Shown piece by piece: positions 16,944 through 25,947 of a DNA stretch of 64,000 nucleotides. The position numbers were made by a program, and so were the translations under genes. How positions within the stretch are numbered: the first letter of the stretch is position 1; each line of letters opens with the position of its first letter. The notes below the pieces were generated by a model. That model was not told where the DNA came from and did not search any database. It was given only the letters and a program-made list of their open reading frames with translations. Location of the stretch: contig NZ_STGX01000013.1 of NCBI RefSeq assembly GCF_004912155.1, positions 62,001 to 126,000 on the forward strand. Direction: 5' to 3'. This stretch comes from Glycomyces paridis. GTDB taxonomy: Bacteria; Actinomycetota; Actinomycetes; Mycobacteriales; Micromonosporaceae.

Positions 16944-18038
16944 CTACTTGATGCCGATCTGCTCTACGATTCGGTCGAGGTCGGACAGGGAGCCGAACTC
17001 GATCACGATCTTCCCCTTCTTGCGGCCCCAGGAGATCGACACCTGCGTCTCGAAATGGTCCGAGAGCCGCTCCTTCAACTCCTCCAGGCCCGGCGCCTTG
17101 ATCCGGTCCTTGGGCGCGCGGGCCGAGGCGCCGCGCGGCTCGTCGAGTTCCGGCTTCTCCTCCAAGCGGTTCGCGGTGACGAGTTCCTCGGTGCTCCGCA
17201 CCGACAGGCCCTCGCTGATGATCCGCTCGGCGATGTGCTCCTGCGTGTCCGCGGAGTCGAGGCCGAGCAGCGCCCGCGCGTGCCCGGCCGTCAGGACACC
17301 CGCGGCGACCTTCGTCTGGACCGTCGGCGGGAGGCTCAGGAGCCGGATCATGTTGGAGATCTGCGGGCGGCTGCGGCCGATCTTCTTGGCCAGCTCCTCC
17401 TGCGTCACGTTGAACTCTTCGAGGAGCTGCGCGTAGGCCGCGCCCTCTTCGAGCGGGTTCAGCTGCACCCGGTGGATGTTCTCCAGGAGCGCCTCGCGGA
17501 GCAGTTCCTCGTCGGCGGTGCGGCGCACGATCGCCGGGACGCTCTCCCAGCCGAGGGCGGTGGCGGCGCGGAGCCGCCGCTCCCCCATCACGAGCTCGAA
17601 CCGGGCGCCGTCCTCGCGGGGCTCCTCGGCGGTCCGCTCGCGCACCGCGATGGGCTGGAGCATCCCGACCTCGGTGAGGGAGGTCTGGAGTTCGCTGAGG
17701 TGGTCGTCGTCGAAGATCTGCCGCGGCTGCTTCGGGTTGGTCCCGATGTCGGTGATCGGGATGAGCTGGAAGCTCGCGCCGGGCACAGGGACGAGGTCCG
17801 GTCCGCCCGATGTTTCACGTGAAACATCGGCGGGCTCTTCGGATGTTTCACGTGAAACATCGCTCGCGGCCGGGGCCGCCTGGCGCGGTGCACTCGTCTT
17901 GCGCGCGCCGTTCTTCGTCGCGGTCGCGACGGGGGCCTCCTCCGGCTCCTCGTCTTCGACGGTGGTGACCTCGGCCAGACCGGTCGGGATGAGCGCGCCC
18001 AGTCCGCGACCGAGTCCTCCGCGCTTCGCCGCAGCCAT
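16944..18038 (-). CDS. parB: Chromosome partitioning protein ParB (parS-binding CTPase)
   Basis: A 364-residue ParB. After an N-terminal GGLGRGLGALIPTG leader that in homologues contacts ParA, a linker of ~70 residues contains two copies of DVSRETS, each encoded by a parS site (17844-17859 and 17811-17826). The ParB/Srx domain follows with QPRQIFDDDHLSELQ and the CTP-binding VMGERRLRAA (~residue 150), then the helix-turn-helix (TQEELAKKIGRSRPQISNMIRLL) and a C-terminal dimerisation domain ending RIVEQIGIK. It loads at parS and spreads to recruit SMC and ParA. parB follows parA by 3 bp. Confidence 0.97.
   Translation of the reverse strand: MAAAKRGGLGRGLGALIPTGLAEVTTVEDEEPEEAPVATATKNGARKTSAPRQAAPAASDVSRETSEEPADVSRETSGGPDLVPVPGASFQLIPITDIGTNPKQPRQIFDDDHLSELQTSLTEVGMLQPIAVRERTAEEPREDGARFELVMGERRLRAATALGWESVPAIVRRTADEELLREALLENIHRVQLNPLEEGAAYAQLLEEFNVTQEELAKKIGRSRPQISNMIRLLSLPPTVQTKVAAGVLTAGHARALLGLDSADTQEHIAERIISEGLSVRSTEELVTANRLEEKPELDEPRGASARAPKDRIKAPGLEELKERLSDHFETQVSISWGRKKGKIVIEFGSLSDLDRIVEQIGIK
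17811..17826. other. parS: parS site inside parB
   Basis: Perfect TGTTTCACGTGAAACA within the parB coding region; read in the parB frame it encodes V-S-R-E-T. Confidence 0.92.
17844..17859. other. parS: Second parS site inside parB
   Basis: Perfect 16-mer 33 bp from the previous site (same phase on the helix to within about one base) and in the same reading frame. Confidence 0.92.
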
Positions 18039-18041
18039 CGA

Positions 18042-19352
18042 CTAGTTCCCGCCCTTCTGGTTCTTGCCGCGACGAGAGGAGAGCTTGGCGCCTCGGCGCG
18101 CGATCTCCTCGGCCGCTTCGAAATAGCTCGTCGCGCCCCGCGAGCCGGGGTCGTACGTCATGATCGACTGCCCGTAGCCGGGGGCCTCGGAGACGCGGAC
18201 GCTGCGCGGGACCACCGCGTCGAGCACGATCTCGCTGAAGTGCCCACGCACCTCCTGCTCCACCTGGTCGGCCAGCTTGGTCCGCTTGTCGTACATGGTG
18301 AGCAGGATCGTGGAGACCCGCAGGCGCGCGTTCAGGTGCGCCTTGATGAGCTCGATGTTCCGCAGGAGCTGCCCGAGCCCTTCGAGCGCGTAGTACTCGC
18401 ACTGGATCGGGATGAGCACCTCCTCGGCGGCCACGAGCGCGTTCACCGTGAGCAGGCCGAGCGAGGGCGGGCAGTCGATGAAGATGTAGTCGAGCTCCCC
18501 GCTGAAGGTCTCGATGCTCTTCTCAAGGCGCCCTTCGCGGGCGACGACGTTGACGAGTTCGACCTCCGCGCCGGCCAGGTCGATCGTGGCCGGGACGCAG
18601 TAGAGCGAGGGGATGCCGTCCACCGGCACCGCGATCTCGTCGAGCGACTGGCCCTCCACGACGGCCTCGTACACGCTCGGCGTGCCCGCGCCGTGCTCGA
18701 CGCCGAGCCCGGTCGAGGCGTTCCCCTGCGGGTCGAGGTCGATGACCATGACCCGGTTCCCGTGCAGCGCCAGAGCGACCGCGAGGTTCACGGTGCTGGT
18801 GGTCTTGCCGACCCCGCCCTTCTGGTTCGCCACGGCGAAGACGCGGCGGCGCGGCGGCCGCGGCATCGTCACCGAGCCCGAGGGGTTCAGCACCCGCACC
18901 GCGCGCTGCGCCTCCCGCGCCAGCGGCAGGTCGTCGTCCAGAGGATTCGGCTGCTGCGGCAGTGCCGACTTCCCGGCCGGCTGCTTCGCCGATCCCGACT
19001 GCGTCTCGTCCGGCGCCAAGTGCCGTCCGGACTTGCCTCGCTGCGATGTGGATCTGCGCATCCCGTCCCGTTCCCCGCCGTTGTCAGACCGTCCGTCCGG
19101 CAGTCGGTCCTGCGTGCCGACGCCCGCCTCCGACTCCCTCGCAACCGATTCTGGCGCAACCCGGCCGGGGGCCGGGGCTGCGCCACCCGGCGCCGGTGAA
19201 GTTTCTCGATAACGGTGCCGCCGGGAGGGCGGGGCCTCCTCGCTCACCGCCGCGTCGAGGAGGTTCTTGATGCGCCGTTCGGCCGGGGTATCGCCGCCAA
19301 GGGAGTTCGAGTGTTCACGTTCTTCGGGGGGAAGGGGGTCGCGCACGTTCAC
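18042..19352 (-). CDS. parA: Chromosome partitioning ATPase ParA
   Basis: A 436-residue ParA/Soj with a long (~170-residue) charged, probably disordered N-terminal extension, then the deviant Walker A motif NQKGGVGKTT near residue 178, DLDPQGNAS, and Walker B in YIFIDCPPSLGLLTVNAL. GTG 19352 is preferred because a TAGTCT -10 box (19359-19364, minus strand) ends 6 nt upstream; GTG 19358 would abut the box. Works with ParB and the clustered parS sites to segregate replicated origins. Overlap of a parS with its promoter suggests ParB autoregulation of parAB. Confidence 0.96.
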   Translation of the reverse strand: MNVRDPLPPEEREHSNSLGGDTPAERRIKNLLDAAVSEEAPPSRRHRYRETSPAPGGAAPAPGRVAPESVARESEAGVGTQDRLPDGRSDNGGERDGMRRSTSQRGKSGRHLAPDETQSGSAKQPAGKSALPQQPNPLDDDLPLAREAQRAVRVLNPSGSVTMPRPPRRRVFAVANQKGGVGKTTSTVNLAVALALHGNRVMVIDLDPQGNASTGLGVEHGAGTPSVYEAVVEGQSLDEIAVPVDGIPSLYCVPATIDLAGAEVELVNVVAREGRLEKSIETFSGELDYIFIDCPPSLGLLTVNALVAAEEVLIPIQCEYYALEGLGQLLRNIELIKAHLNARLRVSTILLTMYDKRTKLADQVEQEVRGHFSEIVLDAVVPRSVRVSEAPGYGQSIMTYDPGSRGATSYFEAAEEIARRGAKLSSRRGKNQKGGN

Positions 19353-19358
19353 CGCCAC

Positions 19359-19389
19359 AGACTACGGGCCGAATGTTTCACGTGAAACA
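19359..19389 (-). promoter_or_regulatory. parS: parAB promoter overlapped by a parS site
   Basis: TAGTCT (19359-19364) is the -10 box for leaderless parA. A perfect parS lies at 19374-19389, covering where the -35 element should be (about 19382-19387). ParB loaded here would compete directly with RNA polymerase. Confidence 0.75.
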
Positions 19390-19456
19390 TCGCCCTGCTC
19401 GGAGAAGCTTACGAGCCATACACTATCCGAACCCTGCGCAGTCCGCCGAATGCGAA

Positions 19457-19485
19457 GAGCCGCGATGAGGCTCTCATCGCGGCTC
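19457..19485 (-). terminator. Hairpin between rsmG and parA
   Basis: 12-bp perfect stem (19457-19468 with 19474-19485), 5-base loop, 70 bp past the rsmG stop. No T-run. It may attenuate read-through from rsmG into parA. The remainder of the 200-bp gap is AT-richer and holds no gene. Confidence 0.5.
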
Positions 19486-19553
19486 CGATTGCACCTTTGC
19501 TGCGGCGCAAGGGCTTTGGTTCATGAATTTCTGATACTGCTTGGGACGCTTGC

Positions 19554-20237
19554 TCAGTGGATGCGCTCGACCCTGACCACCGTTGCGGGGACGGTGAACA
19601 CGGGCTCCGAGAGCTTCGACTCGCCGCACACGGCGATCTCGGCCCGTCCCCCGCCGGCCCACTTCAGGAAGTCCCTGTCGCGCCGGACCTCCTCCGCGGC
19701 ACTCTGGCCCTTGATCGCCAGCATGACGCCGCCGAGTCTGGCCAGCGGCAGGCACCAGCCCGCGAGCTTCCCCAGGGGCGCCACGGCGCGCGAGACGACC
19801 ACGTCGGCCTGCCCCTGCGGGTCGACCTCCTCGGCGCGGGCGCGCAGCACCTCGATGTTCTCGATGCCGAGCGCCTCGATCACCTCTTCGAGGAAGTCCA
19901 CGCGGCGCTGCATCGGCTCGACGAGCGTCACCCACAGGTCCGGCCGGGCGATGGCGAGCGGGATGCCCGGCAATCCCCCGCCGGAGCCCACGTCGATCAC
20001 GTCGGACTTCTCGGGGATGAGCTCCTCGACCACGGCGCTGGAGAGGACGTGCCGGCCCCAGAGGCGCGGCACCTCCCGCGGCCCGATGAGGCCGCGCTCG
20101 ATGCCGATGGTGGAGAGCAGGCCGACGTAGGCCTCCGCCCGCTCCATGCGCTCCGGTTCCGCTCCGAACACAGAGGCCAATGTTTCACGTGAAACATTGG
20201 CCTCGTCGGTGTCGGAGCCCTGGGGCTCCTCAGTCAC
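19554..20237 (-). CDS. rsmG: 16S rRNA (guanine527-N7)-methyltransferase RsmG
   Basis: SAM-dependent methyltransferase of 227 residues (GidB family) that modifies G527 of 16S rRNA. The SAM-binding motif is VIDVGSGGGLPGIPLAI near residue 80, with ADVVVSRAVAPL as the conserved post-motif segment and WGRHVLSSAVV before it. GTG 20237 has GGAG six nt upstream. Near the N-terminus, ANVSRETLAS is encoded by a parS site embedded in the gene. Member of the conserved rpmH-rnpA-yidD-yidC-jag-rsmG-parA-parB series. Confidence 0.96.
   Translation of the reverse strand: MTEEPQGSDTDEANVSRETLASVFGAEPERMERAEAYVGLLSTIGIERGLIGPREVPRLWGRHVLSSAVVEELIPEKSDVIDVGSGGGLPGIPLAIARPDLWVTLVEPMQRRVDFLEEVIEALGIENIEVLRARAEEVDPQGQADVVVSRAVAPLGKLAGWCLPLARLGGVMLAIKGQSAAEEVRRDRDFLKWAGGGRAEIAVCGESKLSEPVFTVPATVVRVERIH
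20173..20204. other. parS: parS site within a 32-bp palindrome inside rsmG
   Basis: parS core at 20181-20196, flanked by symmetric bases so that 20173-20204 is a perfect inverted repeat. It lies in the rsmG 5' coding region and encodes N-V-S-R-E-T. Confidence 0.92.
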
Positions 20238-20289
20238 TTATCACTCCATCATCGCTTCGAAAACCGGTGCCGCTCGAATGCCGGTGCGG

Positions 20290-20787
20290 CTATTCGGGCT
20301 TCACCACGACCCGGCGGCGCGGCTCGGCGCCCTCGGACTCGCTCTGCACGCCCTCGGTGGCGTTGATGACGTCGTGGACGCATTTGCGTTCGAACGCGCT
20401 CATCGGGTCCAGCTTTACGACCTCGCCGGTCTCGATGACCTGCTTGGCGGTCTTCTCGCCCAGTTCCGCCAACTTCTTGCGTCGCCCGGCGCGGTAGCCC
20501 CCGATGTCGAGCATCAGGCGCGAGTGGTCGCCGGTCTTGCGGTACACCGCGAGGCGGCACAGCTCCTGAAGGGCGTCCAGGGTCTGCCCCTTGGGGCCGA
20601 CGAGGCCGCCGAGCTCCTCGCCGACGATCTCGACCTGGGGCCGGTCGCCGACCACCAGCTCGTCGATGTCCCCGTCGATGTCGAGGATGTCGAGCAGGCC
20701 CTCCATGTAGTCGGCCGCTACTTCGCTCTGCTCAAAGAGGTCGTCTTCGGAGGCCACTTCTTCGTCCTCCCGCACCGTTGCTCCCAT
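20290..20787 (-). CDS. jag: Jag/KhpB family RNA-binding protein (KH-R3H)
   Basis: A 165-residue protein with an acidic N-terminus, a KH domain containing GPKGQTLDALQELC (residues ~70-90) and a C-terminal R3H domain (LDPMSAFERKCVHDVI). Jag/KhpB proteins bind RNA and are encoded next to yidC in most Gram-positive bacteria; a link to cell elongation is known in streptococci but not established in actinobacteria. ATG 20787 is used; an in-frame TTG lies 9 bases upstream. The Jag-N domain of firmicutes is absent, as usual in actinobacteria. Confidence 0.93.
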   Translation of the reverse strand: MGATVREDEEVASEDDLFEQSEVAADYMEGLLDILDIDGDIDELVVGDRPQVEIVGEELGGLVGPKGQTLDALQELCRLAVYRKTGDHSRLMLDIGGYRAGRRKKLAELGEKTAKQVIETGEVVKLDPMSAFERKCVHDVINATEGVQSESEGAEPRRRVVVKPE

Positions 20788-20877
20788 AATCGCCAACTCG
20801 TCCTATCGCTCGTTATAAGCCTAGTTTGCACCATTGTGGCTGATCCGAAGGCGCCTGCGCAGCCTCCGGACCCTCCC

Positions 20878-21996
20878 CTAGCCCTTTTTCTTCTTGGAGG
20901 CCTGCTGCGCGCCGCTGACCTTCTTGGCCCGCGCGATGCGTTCCGCCCGTGAGAGGTTCTTGCCCGAACCGGGTCCGCCCTTGCCCGCGGCGGCGCCGTT
21001 GGAGCCGTTCGCACCGGAACCGTTGACGCCCGAGCCGTTCACGGGCTTCTTGGCGTCGCCCTGCTTCGGCCGCTTGCCCGGCTTGGGGGCGAGCTCCTTG
21101 CGGCGCTGCTCGGCCTCGGCCTGCTCCGCGAGCATCTGCTCGTGGGCCTTGCTGCCGGGCTTCGGCGGCTTGGTCGCCGAGTTCTGCGCGGGCGGCGGGT
21201 ACTTGCGGAGCACGTACTGCTGCTGCGCCAGCGAGAACAGGTTGTTGATCGTCCAGTAGATGACGACGCCGATGGGGAACGCGCCGGCGGAGAAGATCAT
21301 GATGACCGGGATGCCGTAGAGCATCACCTTCTGGATCATCCGCTGGTTCGGGTCTTCGTTCCAGCCGGTCTTGAGGATCATCTGACGCGTGGTCAGGAAG
21401 GTCGTGAGGATCATCGCCGCGCCGAGGACGCCCGCGACGAGCTTCACCGTCAGCTGCGAGGAGTCCACCTCGACCAGTTGATCGGCCGGCGTCAGGAAGG
21501 AGCTCCAGAACGGGGCGCCGAAGAGCTTGGCGTGGATGTAGGAGTTCCAGTCGGAGGTGTCCCCGGCCAGCGCGCCGGTCCAGCCGTAGAGGTTGGTGTT
21601 CAACTCCTGAGCCGGGTCCGGGCGGCGCAGGATGTGGAACAGCGCCAGGAAGACCGGCATCTGGATGAGGATGGGAAGGCAGCCCATGAGCGGGTTCGCC
21701 TTCTCCTTGCGGTACAGCTCCATCATCTCTTTCTGGAGCGTCTCGCGGTCACCCTTGTAGCGCTCCTGGAGCGCCTTGATCTCGGGGGCGAGCTTCTGCA
21801 TCGCGCGCTGCGACTGGATCTGCTTGACGAAGAGCGGGAACAGCAGCACGCGCAGCGTGATCACGACGCCGACGATGGCGAGGACCCACGCCCAGTCCGT
21901 CTTCAGGAAGCCGTCACTGTTGTAGCCGAAGACCTTCGCCCACAGGTCGTGCCAGAACAGCAGCACCCACGACACGCCGTTGTAGGCCCACTCCAT
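20878..21996 (-). CDS. yidC: Membrane protein insertase YidC
   Basis: A 372-residue Oxa1/YidC/Alb3-family insertase placing proteins into the membrane alone or with SecYEG. Five membrane segments are visible; the core has VITLRVLLFPLFVKQIQSQ with the groove arginine, the helical hairpin APEIKALQERYKGDRE, and NPLMGCLPILIQMPVFLALF. The long Lys/Ala/Gly/Asn-rich C-terminal tail (~100 residues, with NGSG repeats) is basic and may contact the ribosome. ATG 21996 overlaps the yidD stop. Confidence 0.96.
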   Translation of the reverse strand: MEWAYNGVSWVLLFWHDLWAKVFGYNSDGFLKTDWAWVLAIVGVVITLRVLLFPLFVKQIQSQRAMQKLAPEIKALQERYKGDRETLQKEMMELYRKEKANPLMGCLPILIQMPVFLALFHILRRPDPAQELNTNLYGWTGALAGDTSDWNSYIHAKLFGAPFWSSFLTPADQLVEVDSSQLTVKLVAGVLGAAMILTTFLTTRQMILKTGWNEDPNQRMIQKVMLYGIPVIMIFSAGAFPIGVVIYWTINNLFSLAQQQYVLRKYPPPAQNSATKPPKPGSKAHEQMLAEQAEAEQRRKELAPKPGKRPKQGDAKKPVNGSGVNGSGANGSNGAAAGKGGPGSGKNLSRAERIARAKKVSGAQQASKKKKG

Positions 21997-22325
21997 CACT
22001 TGCGGACTCCAGTCATCTCGGTCTCCGATTTCACGTGCTCATCCCGTGGGGGTACGGGGTCGTAGCCCCCCGGATGAAAGGGGTGGCACCGTCCCAGCCG
22101 TCGCAGGCTCAACCATATGCCACGGACGGCGCCATGCCGGGACAGCGCCTCAAGGGTATATGCGCTGCAACTGGGGTAGAAGCGGCAGCGAGCCGGCAGG
22201 GCCGGACTTATCCACCGACGGTACGCGATCACGGGGGCGGCGGCCACTCGGACCGCGAGCCCTCGGCCCCCTCCCGCAAGGGGTTCGGCGGCCGCGTCGG
22301 CCGGAGGGGCGGCGGGGTGGGTCAT
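21996..22325 (-). CDS. yidD: Membrane protein insertion efficiency factor YidD
   Basis: A 109-residue small protein with the family core [31 protein letters not shown] and the diagnostic [14 protein letters not shown]. It is membrane-associated through an amphipathic N-terminal helix and aids YidC-dependent insertion. It overlaps rnpA (ATGA) and yidC, so it is translationally coupled on both sides. Confidence 0.95.
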   Translation of the reverse strand: MTHPAAPPADAAAEPLAGGGRGLAVRVAAAPVIAYRRWISPALPARCRFYPSCSAYTLEALSRHGAVRGIWLSLRRLGRCHPFHPGGYDPVPPRDEHVKSETEMTGVRK

Positions 22326-22774
22326 GACCCGCTCCGCTTGTCGCGGGGGCGTCCGCTCCGACCGCCCTTGCCGCTGCGGGCCGCCTGCACGGCTTCGGTG
22401 AGGTCGCGCCGCAGTTCGGCGAAGTCGCGTTCGGCGGCGCGGGGGGTGGCGCGCACGACCACGTCGGTCCCGGGCGGCCAGTGCGGCAGTTCGGCGGCGG
22501 CCGCGTGGCGCAGACGGCGCTTGACCTTGTTGCGCACCACGGCGTTGCCGACGGCCTTGGAAACGACGAAACCCGCCCGCGCCGGGCGGTTCGCTCCGGC
22601 TTCGGACGGTGTCGCCGGCGCCGTCGGCGCCGGTGGGTCTTCGGATCGCGGTGCGGGCGCTCGGCCCGCGGGTGCCCAGTGCACGACGACGCCGCCGCGG
22701 GCGGCGCGGCGGCCTCGCTTGAGCGCCGAACCGAAGTCCCCGCTGCTGCGAATGCGCGCGTCGGCTGGAAGCAC
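22322..22774 (-). CDS. rnpA: Ribonuclease P protein component
   Basis: Protein subunit of RNase P, which matures tRNA 5' ends. The 150-residue product starts [23 protein letters not shown], has the RNA-binding [15 protein letters not shown] motif and a Lys/Arg-rich tail. GTG 22774 is preferred over the in-frame GTG 22783 because AGGA lies 10 nt upstream and homologues begin M-L-P. An unusual Pro/Ala-rich insertion of about 30 residues separates the first strand (VVVHW) from the second (RAGFVVSK); it is probably a loop. Downstream of rpmH, as nearly everywhere in bacteria. Confidence 0.95.
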   Translation of the reverse strand: MLPADARIRSSGDFGSALKRGRRAARGGVVVHWAPAGRAPAPRSEDPPAPTAPATPSEAGANRPARAGFVVSKAVGNAVVRNKVKRRLRHAAAAELPHWPPGTDVVVRATPRAAERDFAELRRDLTEAVQAARSGKGGRSGRPRDKRSGS

Positions 22775-22867
22775 CTGGATCACGTCCTCATATGGGGCGG
22801 CGGCTCGGGCGGTTGCGACCTGGCCGCGGGCCCGCGAGCCCCCTGTCCGGGGACGGGAGGCGAGCGC

Positions 22868-23005
22868 TCAGACGGTCAGCTGCTTGCGACCCTTGTTGCG
22901 GCGCGCGTTGATGATGGCGCGCCCCGCACGGGTGCGCATGCGCAGCCGGAAGCCGTGGGTGCGGTGGCGACGGCGGTTGTTCGGCTGGTAGGTGCGCTTG
23001 CTCAC
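22868..23005 (-). CDS. rpmH: 50S ribosomal protein L34
   Basis: A 45-residue, very basic protein reading [18 protein letters not shown] then [17 protein letters not shown] and ending KQLTV, a textbook bacterial L34. GTG 23005 is preceded by GGGAGA. It is the first gene of the minus-strand rpmH-to-parB series and faces dnaA across the intergenic region. Confidence 0.97.
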   Translation of the reverse strand: MSKRTYQPNNRRRHRTHGFRLRMRTRAGRAIINARRNKGRKQLTV

Positions 23006-23626
23006 GACGGATGTCTCCCATTACGAATCAAAATGCCACTGCGTCACCCGGTCTCGGGGGCTCCTGCCCCGGCCCGGTAGGGCTCCAGGGACGCGGAGAA
23101 CAGCCTAGCAGGGCATTCACGCAGCGCCCCAGCCGCGGACGGCGGGTGTGGCATGCCCCTCCGGTTCGAGCGGGCAACTCGCTCATGTTACTCGCCGTCT
23201 CCGGGCCGTCGCCACCGCGGGGGCGGTGCGGGGCGCCGCGGGGCCGGGGCGTCGACCGTCCTTCTCGGAAGGGTCCGGGCCGGGTGCGGCGGGCCTGTGC
23301 AGGGAGGTCGCGCCGGTCGCGGGCACCCTGTGGATAACTTCGCCCGGATGGTGGACGACTTCTGCGGCCCTGGAAGGACATCGTCGTCAGACTCACAAGA
23401 AAGCCCAGCTCATGACCGTGATTCAGGAAACATTGTCACAAGGCGCGCATGTGCACAGGCCAGCTGAAGGCCTGTGGATAACCTGTGGAAAACTTGCTGG
23501 AACGCACTGGGGACGAGCAGGTCCGGCGGTGCGGAACGCCTGGTTCGAAGCCTACCCGGTGCGGCTTCCGAACTTCGCGAAACGGTCCGTTCGAGGACAT
23601 CAGACCAACCCAGAGGGATGACGAAG
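23006..23626. promoter_or_regulatory. rpmH-dnaA intergenic region with DnaA boxes
   Basis: A 620-bp gap with divergent promoters for rpmH and dnaA and no convincing gene. Perfect DnaA boxes TGTGGATAA are at 23329-23337 and 23473-23481, with a near match TGTGGAAAA at 23484-23492, 11 bp from the second. They are placed to allow DnaA autoregulation of dnaA and may be a minor part of the origin. Confidence 0.7.
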
Positions 23627-25555
23627 GTGACCGACCAAGATCTGTCGGCAGTCTGGTCGGCGGTGACCGCCGAACTCGCTGACGCGTCGGCGCTGACGCG
23701 CCAGCAGCAGGCGTGGATGCGGCTGACGCTGCCGGTCTTGGCGGTGGGCGGGACGTTCATCATCGCCGCGCCCGACAAGTTCGCCCGGTCGGCCTTCGAG
23801 TCGAAGCTGCGCGTGCCGATCAGCGAGGCGCTGACGCGCCGCATGGGCCAGCCCACGCAGATCGCCGTCACCTTGCAGGAGAAGCAGGTCGAGCTCCAGG
23901 AGCAGACCACTGCCGAGCCCCCGGCCCCTGCGGTCCCTGCCGCTCCGGTGTCGGCCCCCGCCGAGCCCGACGCGACCATCGTCTTCGATCGCCCCGGCTC
24001 CTTCGACCAGGCGCCCCCCGTACCGGAGCCGCAGCCTCCCGCGCCGCCGGCCCGCGAGCCCGCCCGCAGCCCCGTACCGTCGCAGAACCCGCCGAGTCTT
24101 TTCGACAGTACTTTTGAACCCGGAACCTTCGAACCGGTCGCCCCCGAGCCCGCGAACTTCGACGCCGCCGCGTTCCGGCGCGGGGCCGCCGAGGGCCGCC
24201 GGGCCGCCGACCGTCCCGAGGCCCCCGCCGAGCCCGCGGCCGAGCCCGAACCGATGGAGCGGGCGATCCCGCACCAGCCCGTGCGCCCGACCCAGACCGA
24301 GGCCCCCCGCTGGGAGGAGCACCCCGAGCCGCCGGGCGACGAACTCGAACGGGTGCTCTCGGAGACCGCGGCCCGCCGCAGTTCGGGCGAGCACGGCGCC
24401 AAGGACAACGGCGCCTCGCCGCCGGTGGCGCCGCCGCCCTCCGACGACCCCGACCCCGCGCGCCGGGGCGGGATCACCAAGACCGCCAGGGACGCCGCGC
24501 CCGTCAAGGCCGTCGACGGCGTCGGCCGCCTCAATCCGCGCTACAACTTCGACACCTTCGTCATCGGCTCCTCGAACCGCTTCGCGCACGCCGCCGCGTT
24601 CGCCGTCGCCGAGGCCCCCGCGAAGGCGTACAACCCGCTGTTCATCTACGGCGGCTCCGGGCTCGGCAAGACCCACCTCCTCCACGCGGTCGGCCACTAC
24701 GCGCACGACCTGGGCACCGCCCACTCGGTGCGGTACGTGACCACCGAGGAGTTCACGAACGACTTCATCAACTCGCTGTCCGACCGCCGCCAGCAGGCCT
24801 TCCAGCGCCGCTACAGGGACGTCGACATCCTCCTCATCGACGACATCCAGTTCCTCATGGACCGCGAGCGCACGCAGGAGGAGTTCTTCCACACCTTCAA
24901 CGCGCTGCACAACGCCAACAAGCAGCTGGTGATCTCCTCCGACCGCTCGCCCAAGCAGCTCCAGACCCTGGAGGACCGGCTGCGGACCCGCTTCGAATGG
25001 GGCCTGCTCGCCGACATCCAGCCGCCGGACCTGGAGACGCGGATCGCGATCCTGCGCAAGAAGGCCGTGCAGGACGACCTCAACGTCCCGACCGACGCGG
25101 TCGAGTTCATCGCCTCCCAGATCCACCACTCGATCCGCGAGCTGGAGGGCGCGCTCATCCGCGTGACCGCCTACGCGAGCCTCAACCGCAAGCCGGTGGA
25201 CCTGGGCCTGGCCGAGGAGGTGCTGCACGACATCATCCCCGAGAACGGCAAGTCCGCCGAGATCACCGTGGACCAGGTCATGCAGGCCACTGCCGACTAC
25301 TTCGGGGTGCAGTCGGCCGACCTCAAGGGCAACTCCCGCTCGCGGGCGCTCGTGAACGCCCGCCAGGTCGCCATGTACCTGTGCCGGGAGCTCACGGACC
25401 TGTCGCTGCCGCGCATCGGCCAGGCGTTCGGGGGCCGCGACCACACCACGGTCATGCACGCGAACAAGAAGATCCGCAAGCAGATGGCCGAGCGTCGCTC
25501 CCTTTACAACCAGATCGCCGAATTGACGAACCGTTTGAAACACACGGGCGCATGA
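23627..25555 (+). CDS. dnaA: Chromosomal replication initiator DnaA
   Basis: A 642-residue DnaA. Domain I (residues ~1-85, [13 protein letters not shown]) leads into an unusually long Pro/Glu/Ala-rich domain II of roughly 200 residues. The AAA+ domain III begins at [20 protein letters not shown], with Walker [10 protein letters not shown] near residue 344 and Walker B LLIDDIQF near 401. Domain IV carries the DNA-binding signature [15 protein letters not shown] near 603. GTG 23627 is chosen from AGAGGG at 23612-23617; ATG 23618 in the same frame sits too close to it. oriC follows directly. Confidence 0.97.
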   Translation: MTDQDLSAVWSAVTAELADASALTRQQQAWMRLTLPVLAVGGTFIIAAPDKFARSAFESKLRVPISEALTRRMGQPTQIAVTLQEKQVELQEQTTAEPPAPAVPAAPVSAPAEPDATIVFDRPGSFDQAPPVPEPQPPAPPAREPARSPVPSQNPPSLFDSTFEPGTFEPVAPEPANFDAAAFRRGAAEGRRAADRPEAPAEPAAEPEPMERAIPHQPVRPTQTEAPRWEEHPEPPGDELERVLSETAARRSSGEHGAKDNGASPPVAPPPSDDPDPARRGGITKTARDAAPVKAVDGVGRLNPRYNFDTFVIGSSNRFAHAAAFAVAEAPAKAYNPLFIYGGSGLGKTHLLHAVGHYAHDLGTAHSVRYVTTEEFTNDFINSLSDRRQQAFQRRYRDVDILLIDDIQFLMDRERTQEEFFHTFNALHNANKQLVISSDRSPKQLQTLEDRLRTRFEWGLLADIQPPDLETRIAILRKKAVQDDLNVPTDAVEFIASQIHHSIRELEGALIRVTAYASLNRKPVDLGLAEEVLHDIIPENGKSAEITVDQVMQATADYFGVQSADLKGNSRSRALVNARQVAMYLCRELTDLSLPRIGQAFGGRDHTTVMHANKKIRKQMAERRSLYNQIAELTNRLKHTGA

Positions 25556-25947
25556 ACGGGGTTGTGGACAAGTCTGTGGAAAAGCTGTGGATAACCCCGG
25601 ATTTCTGTGGAAAGCCTGTGGACGACCTGTGGAAAACACGCGGAAACACGATGTCGAATCGCGTCTTTCCTGTGTACAACCCTGTGCATAACCTGTGGAA
25701 AAGCTGTGGACAAGCCTGTGGACGAGATGTGGAAAACTCCGTGGATGTCGGGGGCTGTGGATAAGCTCCTGATTCATCCACAGGTTATGCACAGCTCATC
25801 CACAACCCGGCACCCCGGAAGAGCTGGGAAAAGGGCGGTTTTCCACAGTATCCACAGCACCGACGACTACGACGACAGTTATATCTATAGAGAGTTCATT
25901 AGTAATAGCGCTGTGAACAACCGAGCTTCAACGAGAAGGAGCGACCC
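25556..25947. other. oriC: Replication origin oriC
   Basis: Between dnaA and dnaN lie about 18 DnaA-box-like 9-mers. Thirteen face forward (for example TGTGGACAA 25563, TGTGGAAAA 25575, TGTGGATAA 25586, 25756) and five face reverse (25774-25856, such as TTTTCCACA at 25839). Many are spaced 11-12 bp apart: 25563/25575/25586, 25606/25617/25628 and 25683/25694/25705/25717/25728. An AT-rich tract (25877-25915, including TTATATCTATAG and TTCATTAGTAATAG) next to dnaN is the likely unwinding element. The dnaN ribosome-binding site AAGGAG ends the region. Confidence 0.95.
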
